DNA of 64,000 nucleotides from NCBI GenBank assembly GCA_963764685.1, contig CAVXTT010000021.1, forward strand, positions 321,099 through 385,098, given 5' to 3'. Source of the DNA: CAVXTT01 sp963764685. Lineage in GTDB: Bacteria > Bacteroidota > Ignavibacteria > Ignavibacteriales > Ignavibacteriaceae. Within the stretch, counting starts at the first letter, position 1, and each line of letters starts with the position of its first letter. The position numbers and the translations under genes were made by a program. This document shows, piece after piece, positions 8,222 through 15,614 of the stretch. The notes beneath the pieces are model-generated. The model did no database searches and was not told the DNA's origin. It was given only the letters and a program-made list of their open reading frames with translations.

Positions 8222-8372
8222 TATTCAGCCTGATCTGATTATTGCGGGCACAATGCTATCCCCTCACATAATACCTCTTGAGCTCTTAGATTATGCACGC
8301 ATAGTCGAAGGCGTCACATATTATAACTTAAATTTTCTTTTATTATAAGCAGAACAGCAGAAATACCATAAA

Positions 8373-9260
8373 ATGAAGCTATTATTACGTGTTATAGGGT
8401 CACTTTTACTTTCTTTGATGATGACGGTGACTTTATTTTCACAAGTTGAGGAGAGACTCCGGGCACTGGATAAAACACAAGTAAATAAATATATCGAACC
8501 GATGTCTGCTGCTGTTGGTCTTGCATTCAACTCAGGTACATATTATACAGCCAGGATACCTTCGGAGTTTTCTTTTTCCCTGGGATTTACAGCTCCTGTA
8601 ATTATTATTCCTGCTGATCAGACTACTTTTACTCCCGATCTCCCGGAAGGATATTCAAACGAGCGGAGTACCGCAACAGTATTCGGAAATGAAGGGGGAT
8701 ATTATGCCGGTCCTGCCGGTTATATAGTTTATCCTCCCGGAATAAACAGAAGGACTATACCTACTATACTCCCGCAGGCATCTTTCAGTGCTGCCGGGAC
8801 ACGTCTTCTCATAAGATATTTTCCCTATCTCGATGTTGGTGAAACAAAAGTTATGAACCTGGGTCTGGGGCTGTCGCACAACATCAGCCGCTACATACCC
8901 GGTATACCATTCGATTTTTCCATACAAGGTTTATTTTCAAGGATGGAGGTAAAAGGTTATGCAAGACAGGATAATTTTGCTTTTAATGTACACGCAAGCA
9001 AGGAACTTGGTCTGTTTACTTTATTTACCGGACTTCAGTATGAGAGAAGCTCACTGGATCTTAATTATACCTTCAGAGTAAGGGACCCCGCTAATCCTAA
9101 CCAGTTCCTTGAACAGGAAATAAGTACAAACCTGGTAAGGAACAATATTTTCCGTTTTACCCTTGGAGGATCAGTCAGGCTTTCAGTAATACGCATACAC
9201 GGTGATATAAACCTGGGACCGCAGTTTTTCTTTAACCAGGGAATCTCACTGGAATTTTAA
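8373..9260 (+). CDS. Outer-membrane beta-barrel protein (DUF6588-like)
   Basis: The 295-residue protein has a signal peptide (LLRVIGSLLLSLMMTVTLFS, cut near Q/V) and alternating amphipathic strands with Tyr, Phe and Gly, for example LLIRYFPYLDVGETK, FDFSIQGLFSRMEV and LFTLFTGLQYERSSLDLNY, ending in an aromatic residue (ISLEF). The pattern and the LLIRYFP segment resemble the DUF6588 family of Bacteroidota, whose function is unknown. It is followed after 12 bases by a lipoprotein gene (9273), so the two probably form one transcript. A secreted barrel is well supported; the family name is tentative. Confidence 0.7.
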   Translation: MKLLLRVIGSLLLSLMMTVTLFSQVEERLRALDKTQVNKYIEPMSAAVGLAFNSGTYYTARIPSEFSFSLGFTAPVIIIPADQTTFTPDLPEGYSNERSTATVFGNEGGYYAGPAGYIVYPPGINRRTIPTILPQASFSAAGTRLLIRYFPYLDVGETKVMNLGLGLSHNISRYIPGIPFDFSIQGLFSRMEVKGYARQDNFAFNVHASKELGLFTLFTGLQYERSSLDLNYTFRVRDPANPNQFLEQEISTNLVRNNIFRFTLGGSVRLSVIRIHGDINLGPQFFFNQGISLEF

Positions 9261-9272
9261 CTAAGCTTAAAA

Positions 9273-9833
9273 ATGAAATTAAAAATCAAATATATTATCC
9301 TCCTGACAAGTGTTATCTTTCTTTTCACCTACCAGGGATGCGGTCTGGAGGATTTTAATACTGTTCCTGTCAACATACCTGTTTCGCTGCCTGTATTTCT
9401 GGTCGATGACGGTACCCAGACTACAGTTATTTCAGAAGCGTTATTTTGTCTCGACAGCAACGAGATATACCAGGATTTCAGAAGTCAGATCACCTCGATG
9501 ACCTTAGTTGAAGTGGCTTTCAGGTTCTCGGATGTTATACCTGCTGAAACTGCAGGGGATATGAGATTTATGCTGCGGAAATCAGATGCTGCCGGGGATA
9601 TATTAATCGATCATTTAATAACAGGATTGACCCCTGAACTTTACAAAATTCCGCGAAGTCCTTACATACTTGATCTTCCCCAGGAACAGCTTGACCTTAT
9701 GAATGCTTACCTGGGAAGTAACGGCACCTGCTTCTACGGGTATGTCGGCATAGAAAATCTGAGTCCTGCTGGGAGACCTAAGGTGCTGAAGGGGTATGTG
9801 GATATGCTCTTTAAGGCAGTAACGGAATTCTAA
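9273..9833 (+). CDS. Predicted lipoprotein of unknown function
   Basis: The 186-residue product starts with a lipoprotein signal (KYIILLTSVIFLFTYQGC) with the candidate lipid-attachment Cys at residue 23. The mature part includes FNTVPVNIPVSLPVFL and a region starting QTTVISEALFCLDSNEIY, and looks like an all-beta secreted domain. I recognise no family. It lies 12 bases after a barrel gene and ahead of a strong terminator, so the two are probably an envelope operon and may act together. Confidence 0.65.
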   Translation: MKLKIKYIILLTSVIFLFTYQGCGLEDFNTVPVNIPVSLPVFLVDDGTQTTVISEALFCLDSNEIYQDFRSQITSMTLVEVAFRFSDVIPAETAGDMRFMLRKSDAAGDILIDHLITGLTPELYKIPRSPYILDLPQEQLDLMNAYLGSNGTCFYGYVGIENLSPAGRPKVLKGYVDMLFKAVTEF

Positions 9834-9842
9834 ATTAAATTA

Positions 9843-9865
9843 AAAGGCGGGTATATCCCGCCTTT
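9843..9865. terminator. Rho-independent terminator
   Basis: AAAGGCGGG-TATAT-CCCGCCTTT followed by CTTTTT. It lies between the lipoprotein gene and the convergent acyl-CoA ligase, and the A-run on the left lets it serve both strands. Confidence 0.85.
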
Positions 9866-9879
9866 CTTTTTGCACTAAC

Positions 9880-11607
9880 TTATTCCTGTTCAGTCAGAAC
9901 ATTCTTCTTTATCAGGTATCTTTTAATTTTTTGCGTGGTAGTCTTCTCGAACTCTCTTTCCCTGACATAAAACTTCCTGATTTGTTTAAATGCAGGCAGC
10001 TGTTCATTGGTTTTTTTAACTGCTGCGGATGCAAGCTGCTGAATAAGCTCAGGGGTAATTGGTACATTATTTATCTCGGAATATTCAATAAGCGCCTCCC
10101 CGTCCATTACAAGCTGTACAGCAATGATCTCGTCAAGCTTGGCATCGGCTTCGCCATAGATATAAGATTCCTGCACAAACTTATCCCTGTTGATAATATC
10201 CTCTATTTCCTCAGGGAAAACATTCTCCCCGGTTCTGGAAATAATAACATTCTTTTTTCTTCCGCTGATATGAAGGAAGCCGTCACTGTCGAAATAGCCA
10301 ACGTCTCCCGATTTGAACCATCCGTTATCGAATGCCTCCCCGGTAAGCTTTTCATTTTTATAATATCCCGGCATTACATTAGGGCCCTTGATATAAATTT
10401 CTCCTGTCCCGTCAGCAGAGGGTTCGTTTATCTTAATCTGTACCCCCGGCATCGGAAGTCCGGCAGCATCATCCTTAAAGTCATCAAGCCTGTTCAGCGC
10501 AGATATGGGAGCAGTTTCTGTGAGACCGTAACCTTGTATAAAGTTAAAACCGAACTCTCTTAGTCCTTTTGCCACATCCGGATCAGGGGCAGCCCCCCCG
10601 GCAATAAACATCCTGATATGCCCGCCGAATCTTTCGTGCAGCTCGTGAAATATTTTCTTCTTTGCTCCCTTCCAGCCTAATACCTCTGCAATATTTGTAA
10701 GGACTATCATCGGCTTAATTATCAGGGATTTTATCTTATCCTCATTTATAGTCTTATATATCCTCTTAAACATTTTATCATACAGCAAGGGTACCGCCAG
10801 AAGCATGGTAGCTTTCACTTTCTGGATATCCTCCACAATTGTTTTAAGAGAACGGGCATAATGGACAGAGGATCCGCTGTATATCGGGCATAGCATTCCG
10901 CAGGTGCTTTCATATGTATGATGGATCGGCAGCACGGATAAGAACCTGTCCTCCGGGTACATAAATATCATACTTGTCATTGCCATTAAATTAGTAGCCA
11001 GGTTTCCCTGTGTAAGCATTACTCCTTTTGCCCTGCCGAGTGAACCGGAAGTAAATATTATTTCCGCCAGCTCATCTGTATTTATCTTCGGCAGCGAATG
11101 AACAGGCATCGGAGATGTATTGTTTATCATTTCCGTCATTGAAAGGAAGCCCTCTTTCCCGGAAGGAAGATCCATACTGATGAACCATCTGAGCTTTTTA
11201 AGAAGATACTTTTCGTATCTGAATGTTTCCTCAAAATTTTCAGTAAAGATAATAGCTTCAGAATCTGATTCACGCACAATGTTCATTATTTCATTTGTCG
11301 TTAGATTTTTATCAATAGGTACAATTATGTAATTAAACGACATAAGCGTTAGATATGAAATGGTCCATTGAACCCTGTTCTCTCCTATAACAGCAATATG
11401 TGTGCGCTCGCTGATGCCGGCTTTTCTGAGTGCATTGCCGAATCTCAGGACATTATCCAACAGCTGCGAATAGGTTACCCTGGATATTGGAGTCCCGGTC
11501 AGATCTTCGAGGGCAAGCTTATCGTTATACTTCTCTGCCGATTTTACCAGCATATCCTGAATAGAATTAATTTCAGGTACTTTATAAAGCTTTAATTCTT
11601 TTGCCAT
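9880..11607 (-). CDS. AMP-forming long-chain acyl-CoA synthetase
   Basis: The 575-residue protein shows the ANL superfamily motifs in order: ATP-binding P-loop-like IIFTSGSLGRAKGVMLTQGN (about 195-215), the adenylate motif QGYGLTETAPISALN (about 345-360), YIKGPNVMPGYY, the hinge Asp in SGDVGYFDSDGFLHISGRKK and a C-terminal catalytic lysine region (EKTTTQKIKRYL). It activates fatty acids to acyl-CoA through acyl-adenylates, in the cytoplasm or at the inner membrane. Length and order fit FadD/FAA1-like ligases. The gene stands alone; the EEP-family gene at 11631 starts upstream on the same strand with a 23-bp gap, so read-through is likely. Chain length is unknown. Confidence 0.88.
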   Translation of the reverse strand: MAKELKLYKVPEINSIQDMLVKSAEKYNDKLALEDLTGTPISRVTYSQLLDNVLRFGNALRKAGISERTHIAVIGENRVQWTISYLTLMSFNYIIVPIDKNLTTNEIMNIVRESDSEAIIFTENFEETFRYEKYLLKKLRWFISMDLPSGKEGFLSMTEMINNTSPMPVHSLPKINTDELAEIIFTSGSLGRAKGVMLTQGNLATNLMAMTSMIFMYPEDRFLSVLPIHHTYESTCGMLCPIYSGSSVHYARSLKTIVEDIQKVKATMLLAVPLLYDKMFKRIYKTINEDKIKSLIIKPMIVLTNIAEVLGWKGAKKKIFHELHERFGGHIRMFIAGGAAPDPDVAKGLREFGFNFIQGYGLTETAPISALNRLDDFKDDAAGLPMPGVQIKINEPSADGTGEIYIKGPNVMPGYYKNEKLTGEAFDNGWFKSGDVGYFDSDGFLHISGRKKNVIISRTGENVFPEEIEDIINRDKFVQESYIYGEADAKLDEIIAVQLVMDGEALIEYSEINNVPITPELIQQLASAAVKKTNEQLPAFKQIRKFYVREREFEKTTTQKIKRYLIKKNVLTEQE

Positions 11608-11630
11608 TTGGTACTCATATTAAATGGTTA

Positions 11631-12494
11631 TTAAAATTTAATTACTGCAAGAACAGGAAAATGATCCGAAGGATAACGCCCTTCAAATTTTTCTGCTATT
11701 ATTTTATTTTCAAATACCCGGACAGTGTCCGACACAAAAATGTAATCTATAATATCCCCCTTTTCAATGTCGTTGTTGAACCCGTTAAATGTAAGATCGG
11801 GGCCTGTATGCAATGGTGACACTAATTTGGAGTCATTCAGGTAATCTGTTATTATTTTATAAAAATCACTCCCGGGCGGGTCATTAAAATCCCCTGTAAG
11901 TATTACGGGATAACCCCTGGTTATTTCCTTTATTCTGCTTATCAGAAGCTTAGCGCTCTCCCTGCGTGCAGCTTTACCTATATGATCAAAATGAGTATTG
12001 AAGAGATAAAACTCCCGACCACTTTCTTTAACTTTCATCCGGGCATAAGTAGCGATACGGTTAAGGGCAGCATCCCATCCTTTTGAAGGGGTGTCGGGTG
12101 TAGGGGACAGCCAGAACGTTTTTGAAGAAAGTAATTCAAACTTATCCTTCTTATACATAATTGCACTAAACTCCCCTTTCTTATCCCCGTCATCCCTGCC
12201 GACTCCTGTCCATTCATAGCCGGGCAGCAGATATGAAAGATCATTAAGCTGGGAGATCAGTGCTTCCTGTAATCCTATTATTTCGGCTTTCTGTGATATG
12301 ATCTCTATGGCGATGGGATCTTTTCTTTTATCCCAGGAGTTTAAGCCTTCGGCTTGAGGATCCCCTGCATAGCGGATATTATACGACATAATACGCAGGG
12401 TATCACCACCGGATAAATTTTGCGACTTTATATTTTGGAAGGGAATCCATATTATGGATAATATAAGAAATCCCTTAAAGAAGCTTTGATTCAT
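11631..12494 (-). CDS. Secreted endonuclease/exonuclease/phosphatase-family hydrolase
   Basis: A 287-residue protein with an N-terminal signal-like segment (FFKGFLILSIIWIPFQNIKS) and the full EEP fold: MSYNIRY (catalytic Asn), IGLQEA (metal-binding Glu), THFDHIG, ILTGDFND (Asp/Asn pair), and the terminal YPSDHFPVLAV with the catalytic His. These Mg-dependent enzymes cut phosphodiester or phosphate-ester bonds in nucleic acids, lipids or inositol phosphates. The secreted Bacteroidota members are of unknown substrate. It sits back-to-back with msrB (starts overlap or nearly so), implying divergent promoters in a very short region. Confidence 0.88.
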   Translation of the reverse strand: MNQSFFKGFLILSIIWIPFQNIKSQNLSGGDTLRIMSYNIRYAGDPQAEGLNSWDKRKDPIAIEIISQKAEIIGLQEALISQLNDLSYLLPGYEWTGVGRDDGDKKGEFSAIMYKKDKFELLSSKTFWLSPTPDTPSKGWDAALNRIATYARMKVKESGREFYLFNTHFDHIGKAARRESAKLLISRIKEITRGYPVILTGDFNDPPGSDFYKIITDYLNDSKLVSPLHTGPDLTFNGFNNDIEKGDIIDYIFVSDTVRVFENKIIAEKFEGRYPSDHFPVLAVIKF

Positions 12495-12542
12495 CTTTCT
12501 TTGTCCGGCCTTTTAACTATTAGTAAAAAAGGATTATGCAAA

Positions 12543-13061
12543 ATGGTAAAAATTATTTTAATATTTGTCAGCTTTTCTCTTGTTTTTATCTCCTGTAAGA
12601 ATGATATGACCAAAGAAGCATATGCCGGTTCCGACTCCACTAAAGTAAAAAAGAACAACTATGCCTGCGACTTTGAATATCAGAAATCAGATGAAGAGTG
12701 GCAGAAATCATTATCCCCCGAGCAATACAAGATCCTGAGAGAAAAGGGGACCGAACGTGCATTTAACAATAAATATTATAATAACCACGAGAAAGGAATA
12801 TATACCTGCGCCGGGTGCGGTACCGAGATCTTCACTTCTGAGACTAAATATGAGTCAGGATCAGGATGGCCAAGCTTCTATGCCCCCCTTGCTGAAGGAA
12901 AAGTAATGCTTCAGAAAGATGACAGCTATGGAATGGAGAGGACAGAAGTTATATGCAGCAAGTGCGGCGGTCATTTAGGACACTTATTTGATGACGGTCC
13001 GGAGCCTACGGGACTCCGTTACTGCATTAACTCAGCCTCGTTGAATTTTGTGAAGAAATAG
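12543..13061 (+). CDS. msrB: Peptide-methionine (R)-S-oxide reductase, lipoprotein form
   Basis: The core from about residue 40 is MsrB: two zinc CxxC pairs (TCAGCG and CSKCGG), the GSGWPSF substrate loop, GHLGHLFDDGP and the catalytic Cys in RYCINSAS. It reduces methionine-R-sulfoxide in damaged proteins. I chose ATG 12543 because it yields a lipoprotein signal MVKIILIFVSFSLVFISC with Cys18, instead of the upstream in-frame ATG at 12486, which overlaps the divergent gene. The product is thus predicted to work in the periplasm or at an envelope membrane. A recycling resolving partner could be the TlpA-type protein at 14963-15484. No MsrA is seen nearby. Confidence 0.92.
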   Translation: MVKIILIFVSFSLVFISCKNDMTKEAYAGSDSTKVKKNNYACDFEYQKSDEEWQKSLSPEQYKILREKGTERAFNNKYYNNHEKGIYTCAGCGTEIFTSETKYESGSGWPSFYAPLAEGKVMLQKDDSYGMERTEVICSKCGGHLGHLFDDGPEPTGLRYCINSASLNFVKK

Positions 13062-13077
13062 AAATATTAAGGGGTGC

Positions 13078-13422
13078 TTATTTTTCCTGATTTAACCAGG
13101 TCTTCCAGATATCGGGCTGATATCCCAGAGTTACTTCACGACCGTTCCTGACAATAGGAATCTTAAATAAAAGGGGGTCGTCAAGTAACTCTGTTTCAAT
13201 ATCAAAAACCATATATCCGAGGTTCCTCTCCCTGTACCTTTTCCCTTCTTTATCCAGAAGCTCGTTGACTGGAATTTTAGCAGATATACTATCCAGTTCC
13301 CCTTTTGAAATTCCTTTTTCATTCAGATCACGGAAATGGAATGGTATATTCCGTTCCTTAAAATATCTTTCTGCCTTTTGAGTCTCTCTTGATTTTTTTG
13401 TCCCGAATATCTGAATGTTCAT
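13078..13422 (-). CDS. ArsC/Spx-family protein lacking the active-site cysteine
   Basis: A 114-residue thioredoxin-fold protein of ArsC-family length: MNIQIFGTKKSRETQKAERY, then FRDLNEKGISKGEL, the cis-Pro region KIPIVRNGREVTLGY and a C-terminal helix. The position that carries the catalytic Cys in ArsC (xxCxT) is TKKSRET here, and there is no Cys in the whole protein, so it should not reduce arsenate. Cys-less homologues such as YffB-like and Spx-like proteins are regulators or of unknown role. It overlaps the barrel gene by one base (stop/start at 13422), so the pair is translationally coupled with the 13422-15484 genes. Confidence 0.8.
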   Translation of the reverse strand: MNIQIFGTKKSRETQKAERYFKERNIPFHFRDLNEKGISKGELDSISAKIPVNELLDKEGKRYRERNLGYMVFDIETELLDDPLLFKIPIVRNGREVTLGYQPDIWKTWLNQEK

Positions 13423-14966
13423 TATAATCTGGTTAACATCTTTATTTCCACCCCGCTGAATGCAGGTTCATAGCGGCAGACCCCGCCGATACAAATATTG
13501 CCTGCCTGCCTGGTACCGACCAGCAGACTTAGATCTGTATGCTCTCCCACTTTGTAAACAAACTGAATGAGGTTCCAGAACTTCCTTACTAAATTCCCTT
13601 CTTCAGGTTCTTTTGTCTGCATTTCGGACACAACCGATATGCTCCACAAAGGAGAGCGTAAATATTCAAGCGTCATTACGTCATTATAATACTTTTCTGT
13701 GGTGGACTTGTCTTCTACCTGCTGGTGCTCAAGTACGAGTCTTAATGTATTAAGCTCGTCAACATACCAGCGGTTCTCAAGTATTGGGGTATAGGATTTT
13801 GTATTTGTGCTCCCTTCTTCGTTATAACCTAAAGCAGCAATGGACATAAATTTATCGTTCCAGGTATGATTCAGTTGTCCGAATGCTTCTCTCAGCTGAA
13901 GAGCTTCCGGATTACTGGTTCCAAGCACACGCTGAATATAAGAAGAGGGTCCTAAAGTTTTAGTCTCTGAATAGCTGGCATTTAAATAAGTTTCAGGTGT
14001 AAATGAATAATTTGCATCCAGCTGGTATCCCTGCTCATCAGAAGCATTAAGCGGAGAGGGATGCCTGTTAAGCAGTATATATGTATAATCTTTCCGGAGT
14101 GCAGGGGGAGTATTATAAGCCACAGTACCGTCACTTGAGGTGTATGCATAGTTATCATAGATCTTATATTCGGCGGTAACGGAGAATGCCTCGTAATAAA
14201 AATTCATATTAGCATAAAAACCTTTTCCGGTTATAAGTTCATCATCATTGAATACCTGGGTTTTAACATCCTCATTTTGCTTAACGCCGAACTCAGAATA
14301 AAAATCAAAATTCCATACTGAAGGCTGAATTCTAAGAGAAGACATCATAGTTCTTGCAATGCCTTCCTGTTCGGGCTTATTGGAAGCGAAAGTGCCCCCC
14401 ATTTTCATAAAGTTAAGTCCGCGGTACTCAAGATCTACAGCATGCAGGATCTCATTGCGCTGTGCACTTGCATTCTCCGGCATACCGGTTAAGGCATTGA
14501 GAACAAAGTCGGCATATCTCCCTGTGACTTTAACGCCCAGGAGATTATTGTCGACGCGTATATTCCTATCCTCATAACTTTTAAGTATCATTCCCCTGCC
14601 GAAGAGAGTATAATAGTTTCCGGCAGTGATATCCAGTCCCTCATCAAAATCACCGATCTCAGTCTTTATATATTTAAACGCAATGTCGGAGAATCTTATC
14701 TTGCCCCTGTTGATTGAGGGGTCAGGGTCGTTAGGCTGATAAGTTTCAAACCTGATACCTGCACCGAAGATCCCTTTACGGTAATCAAGGTTGAGCCAGT
14801 CCTCAAATATTTCCCTTTTAAGCTCTTTATCATAGGAATATTCAAGCTGGTTCGAGAATCCAAGTCCTTCCGGCATAAAGTATTCTGATCCCCCCTCATC
14901 CTGTCCCAGAGCAGAGGAGCAGGCTGCAGCGAGTATTAAAAAAAACAGTTTAGAGAATAGTTTCAT
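13422..14966 (-). CDS. Outer-membrane beta-barrel protein (DUF6029-like)
   Basis: The 514-residue protein has a signal peptide (LFFLILAAACSSALGQ) and a long series of amphipathic strands, including QLEYSYDKELKREIF, YRKGIFGAGIRFETY and the conserved-looking ITAGNYYTLFGRGMILKSYE, ending in GVEIKMLTRL. This pattern matches the DUF6029 barrel family in Bacteroidota. The start overlaps the stop of the TlpA-type gene by 4 bases (ATGA) and its end touches the ArsC-like gene, so all three are one operon. The operon context suggests a partner relation with the periplasmic thioredoxin, but no specific function is known. Confidence 0.75.
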   Translation of the reverse strand: MKLFSKLFFLILAAACSSALGQDEGGSEYFMPEGLGFSNQLEYSYDKELKREIFEDWLNLDYRKGIFGAGIRFETYQPNDPDPSINRGKIRFSDIAFKYIKTEIGDFDEGLDITAGNYYTLFGRGMILKSYEDRNIRVDNNLLGVKVTGRYADFVLNALTGMPENASAQRNEILHAVDLEYRGLNFMKMGGTFASNKPEQEGIARTMMSSLRIQPSVWNFDFYSEFGVKQNEDVKTQVFNDDELITGKGFYANMNFYYEAFSVTAEYKIYDNYAYTSSDGTVAYNTPPALRKDYTYILLNRHPSPLNASDEQGYQLDANYSFTPETYLNASYSETKTLGPSSYIQRVLGTSNPEALQLREAFGQLNHTWNDKFMSIAALGYNEEGSTNTKSYTPILENRWYVDELNTLRLVLEHQQVEDKSTTEKYYNDVMTLEYLRSPLWSISVVSEMQTKEPEEGNLVRKFWNLIQFVYKVGEHTDLSLLVGTRQAGNICIGGVCRYEPAFSGVEIKMLTRL

Positions 14967-15484
14967 AATTCTTCAGCTTTTGATTTAAGCAGCTGTTCCA
15001 GTTTTTCCTTAAGCTGCAGCTCATCCCCTTTTACATAGCCCCGGTGAGTGTACACAATATTTCCGTTCTTGTCGAGAAGCACTGTATACGGTATCGGGTT
15101 TGCGTAATAGATCCTGGCTACTTCAGAATTAGTATCGAGCAGGACAGGGAAGGTATATCCCTTTGATTTTATTAAAGGCTTTACCTTTGCCACGCTCTTC
15201 TCATTATCGGTAGAGATGGCAAACATCTTAAATCCGCTTGCCTGGTATTGATTATAGATCTTCGCGAATTCGGCTAACTCTTCTACGCAGGGCTTGCACC
15301 AGGTAGCCCAGAAGCTGAGCAGTATGGGTCCGCTGCCGGTTTCTTTTTTTAATTCGACATTCTTCTTGTCCATATTCTCAAGCTTAAAGTTGGGGGCTTT
15401 TCTTCCTGATGACAGTTCGCCATCCTGTGAATAAATATTCACAGCAAAGAGAAATAGGGTTGATAATAAAATAACTCTGAACAT
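14963..15484 (-). CDS. TlpA/ResA-type periplasmic thioredoxin-like protein
   Basis: After a signal peptide (MFRVILLSTLFLFAVNIYS) the 173-residue protein has the thioredoxin fold with the redox motif FWATWCKPC, GRKAPNFKLENMDKK, and the cis-Pro segment IPYTVLLDKNGNIVYTHRGY. I place the start at 15484, not at the longer upstream frame, because only this start gives a clean signal peptide. TlpA-family proteins reduce periplasmic disulfides or help in cytochrome c or copper-centre maturation. Its stop overlaps the start of the barrel gene. It lies beside three Omp28-type thioredoxin-fold proteins (15615-21445), so this is an envelope thiol-redox neighbourhood. Confidence 0.9.
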   Translation of the reverse strand: MFRVILLSTLFLFAVNIYSQDGELSSGRKAPNFKLENMDKKNVELKKETGSGPILLSFWATWCKPCVEELAEFAKIYNQYQASGFKMFAISTDNEKSVAKVKPLIKSKGYTFPVLLDTNSEVARIYYANPIPYTVLLDKNGNIVYTHRGYVKGDELQLKEKLEQLLKSKAEEL

Positions 15485-15614
15485 TATAACACCTGTGGGG
15501 ATTAATAGTGGCTTAATGTAAATAACAGACTTCTGTTTCTTTGAAGATAGGATATACTTCTGTACCATTAATAATGAAAGGGCAGCCTTAAAAGACTGCC
15601 CCGCATTCAAATAT

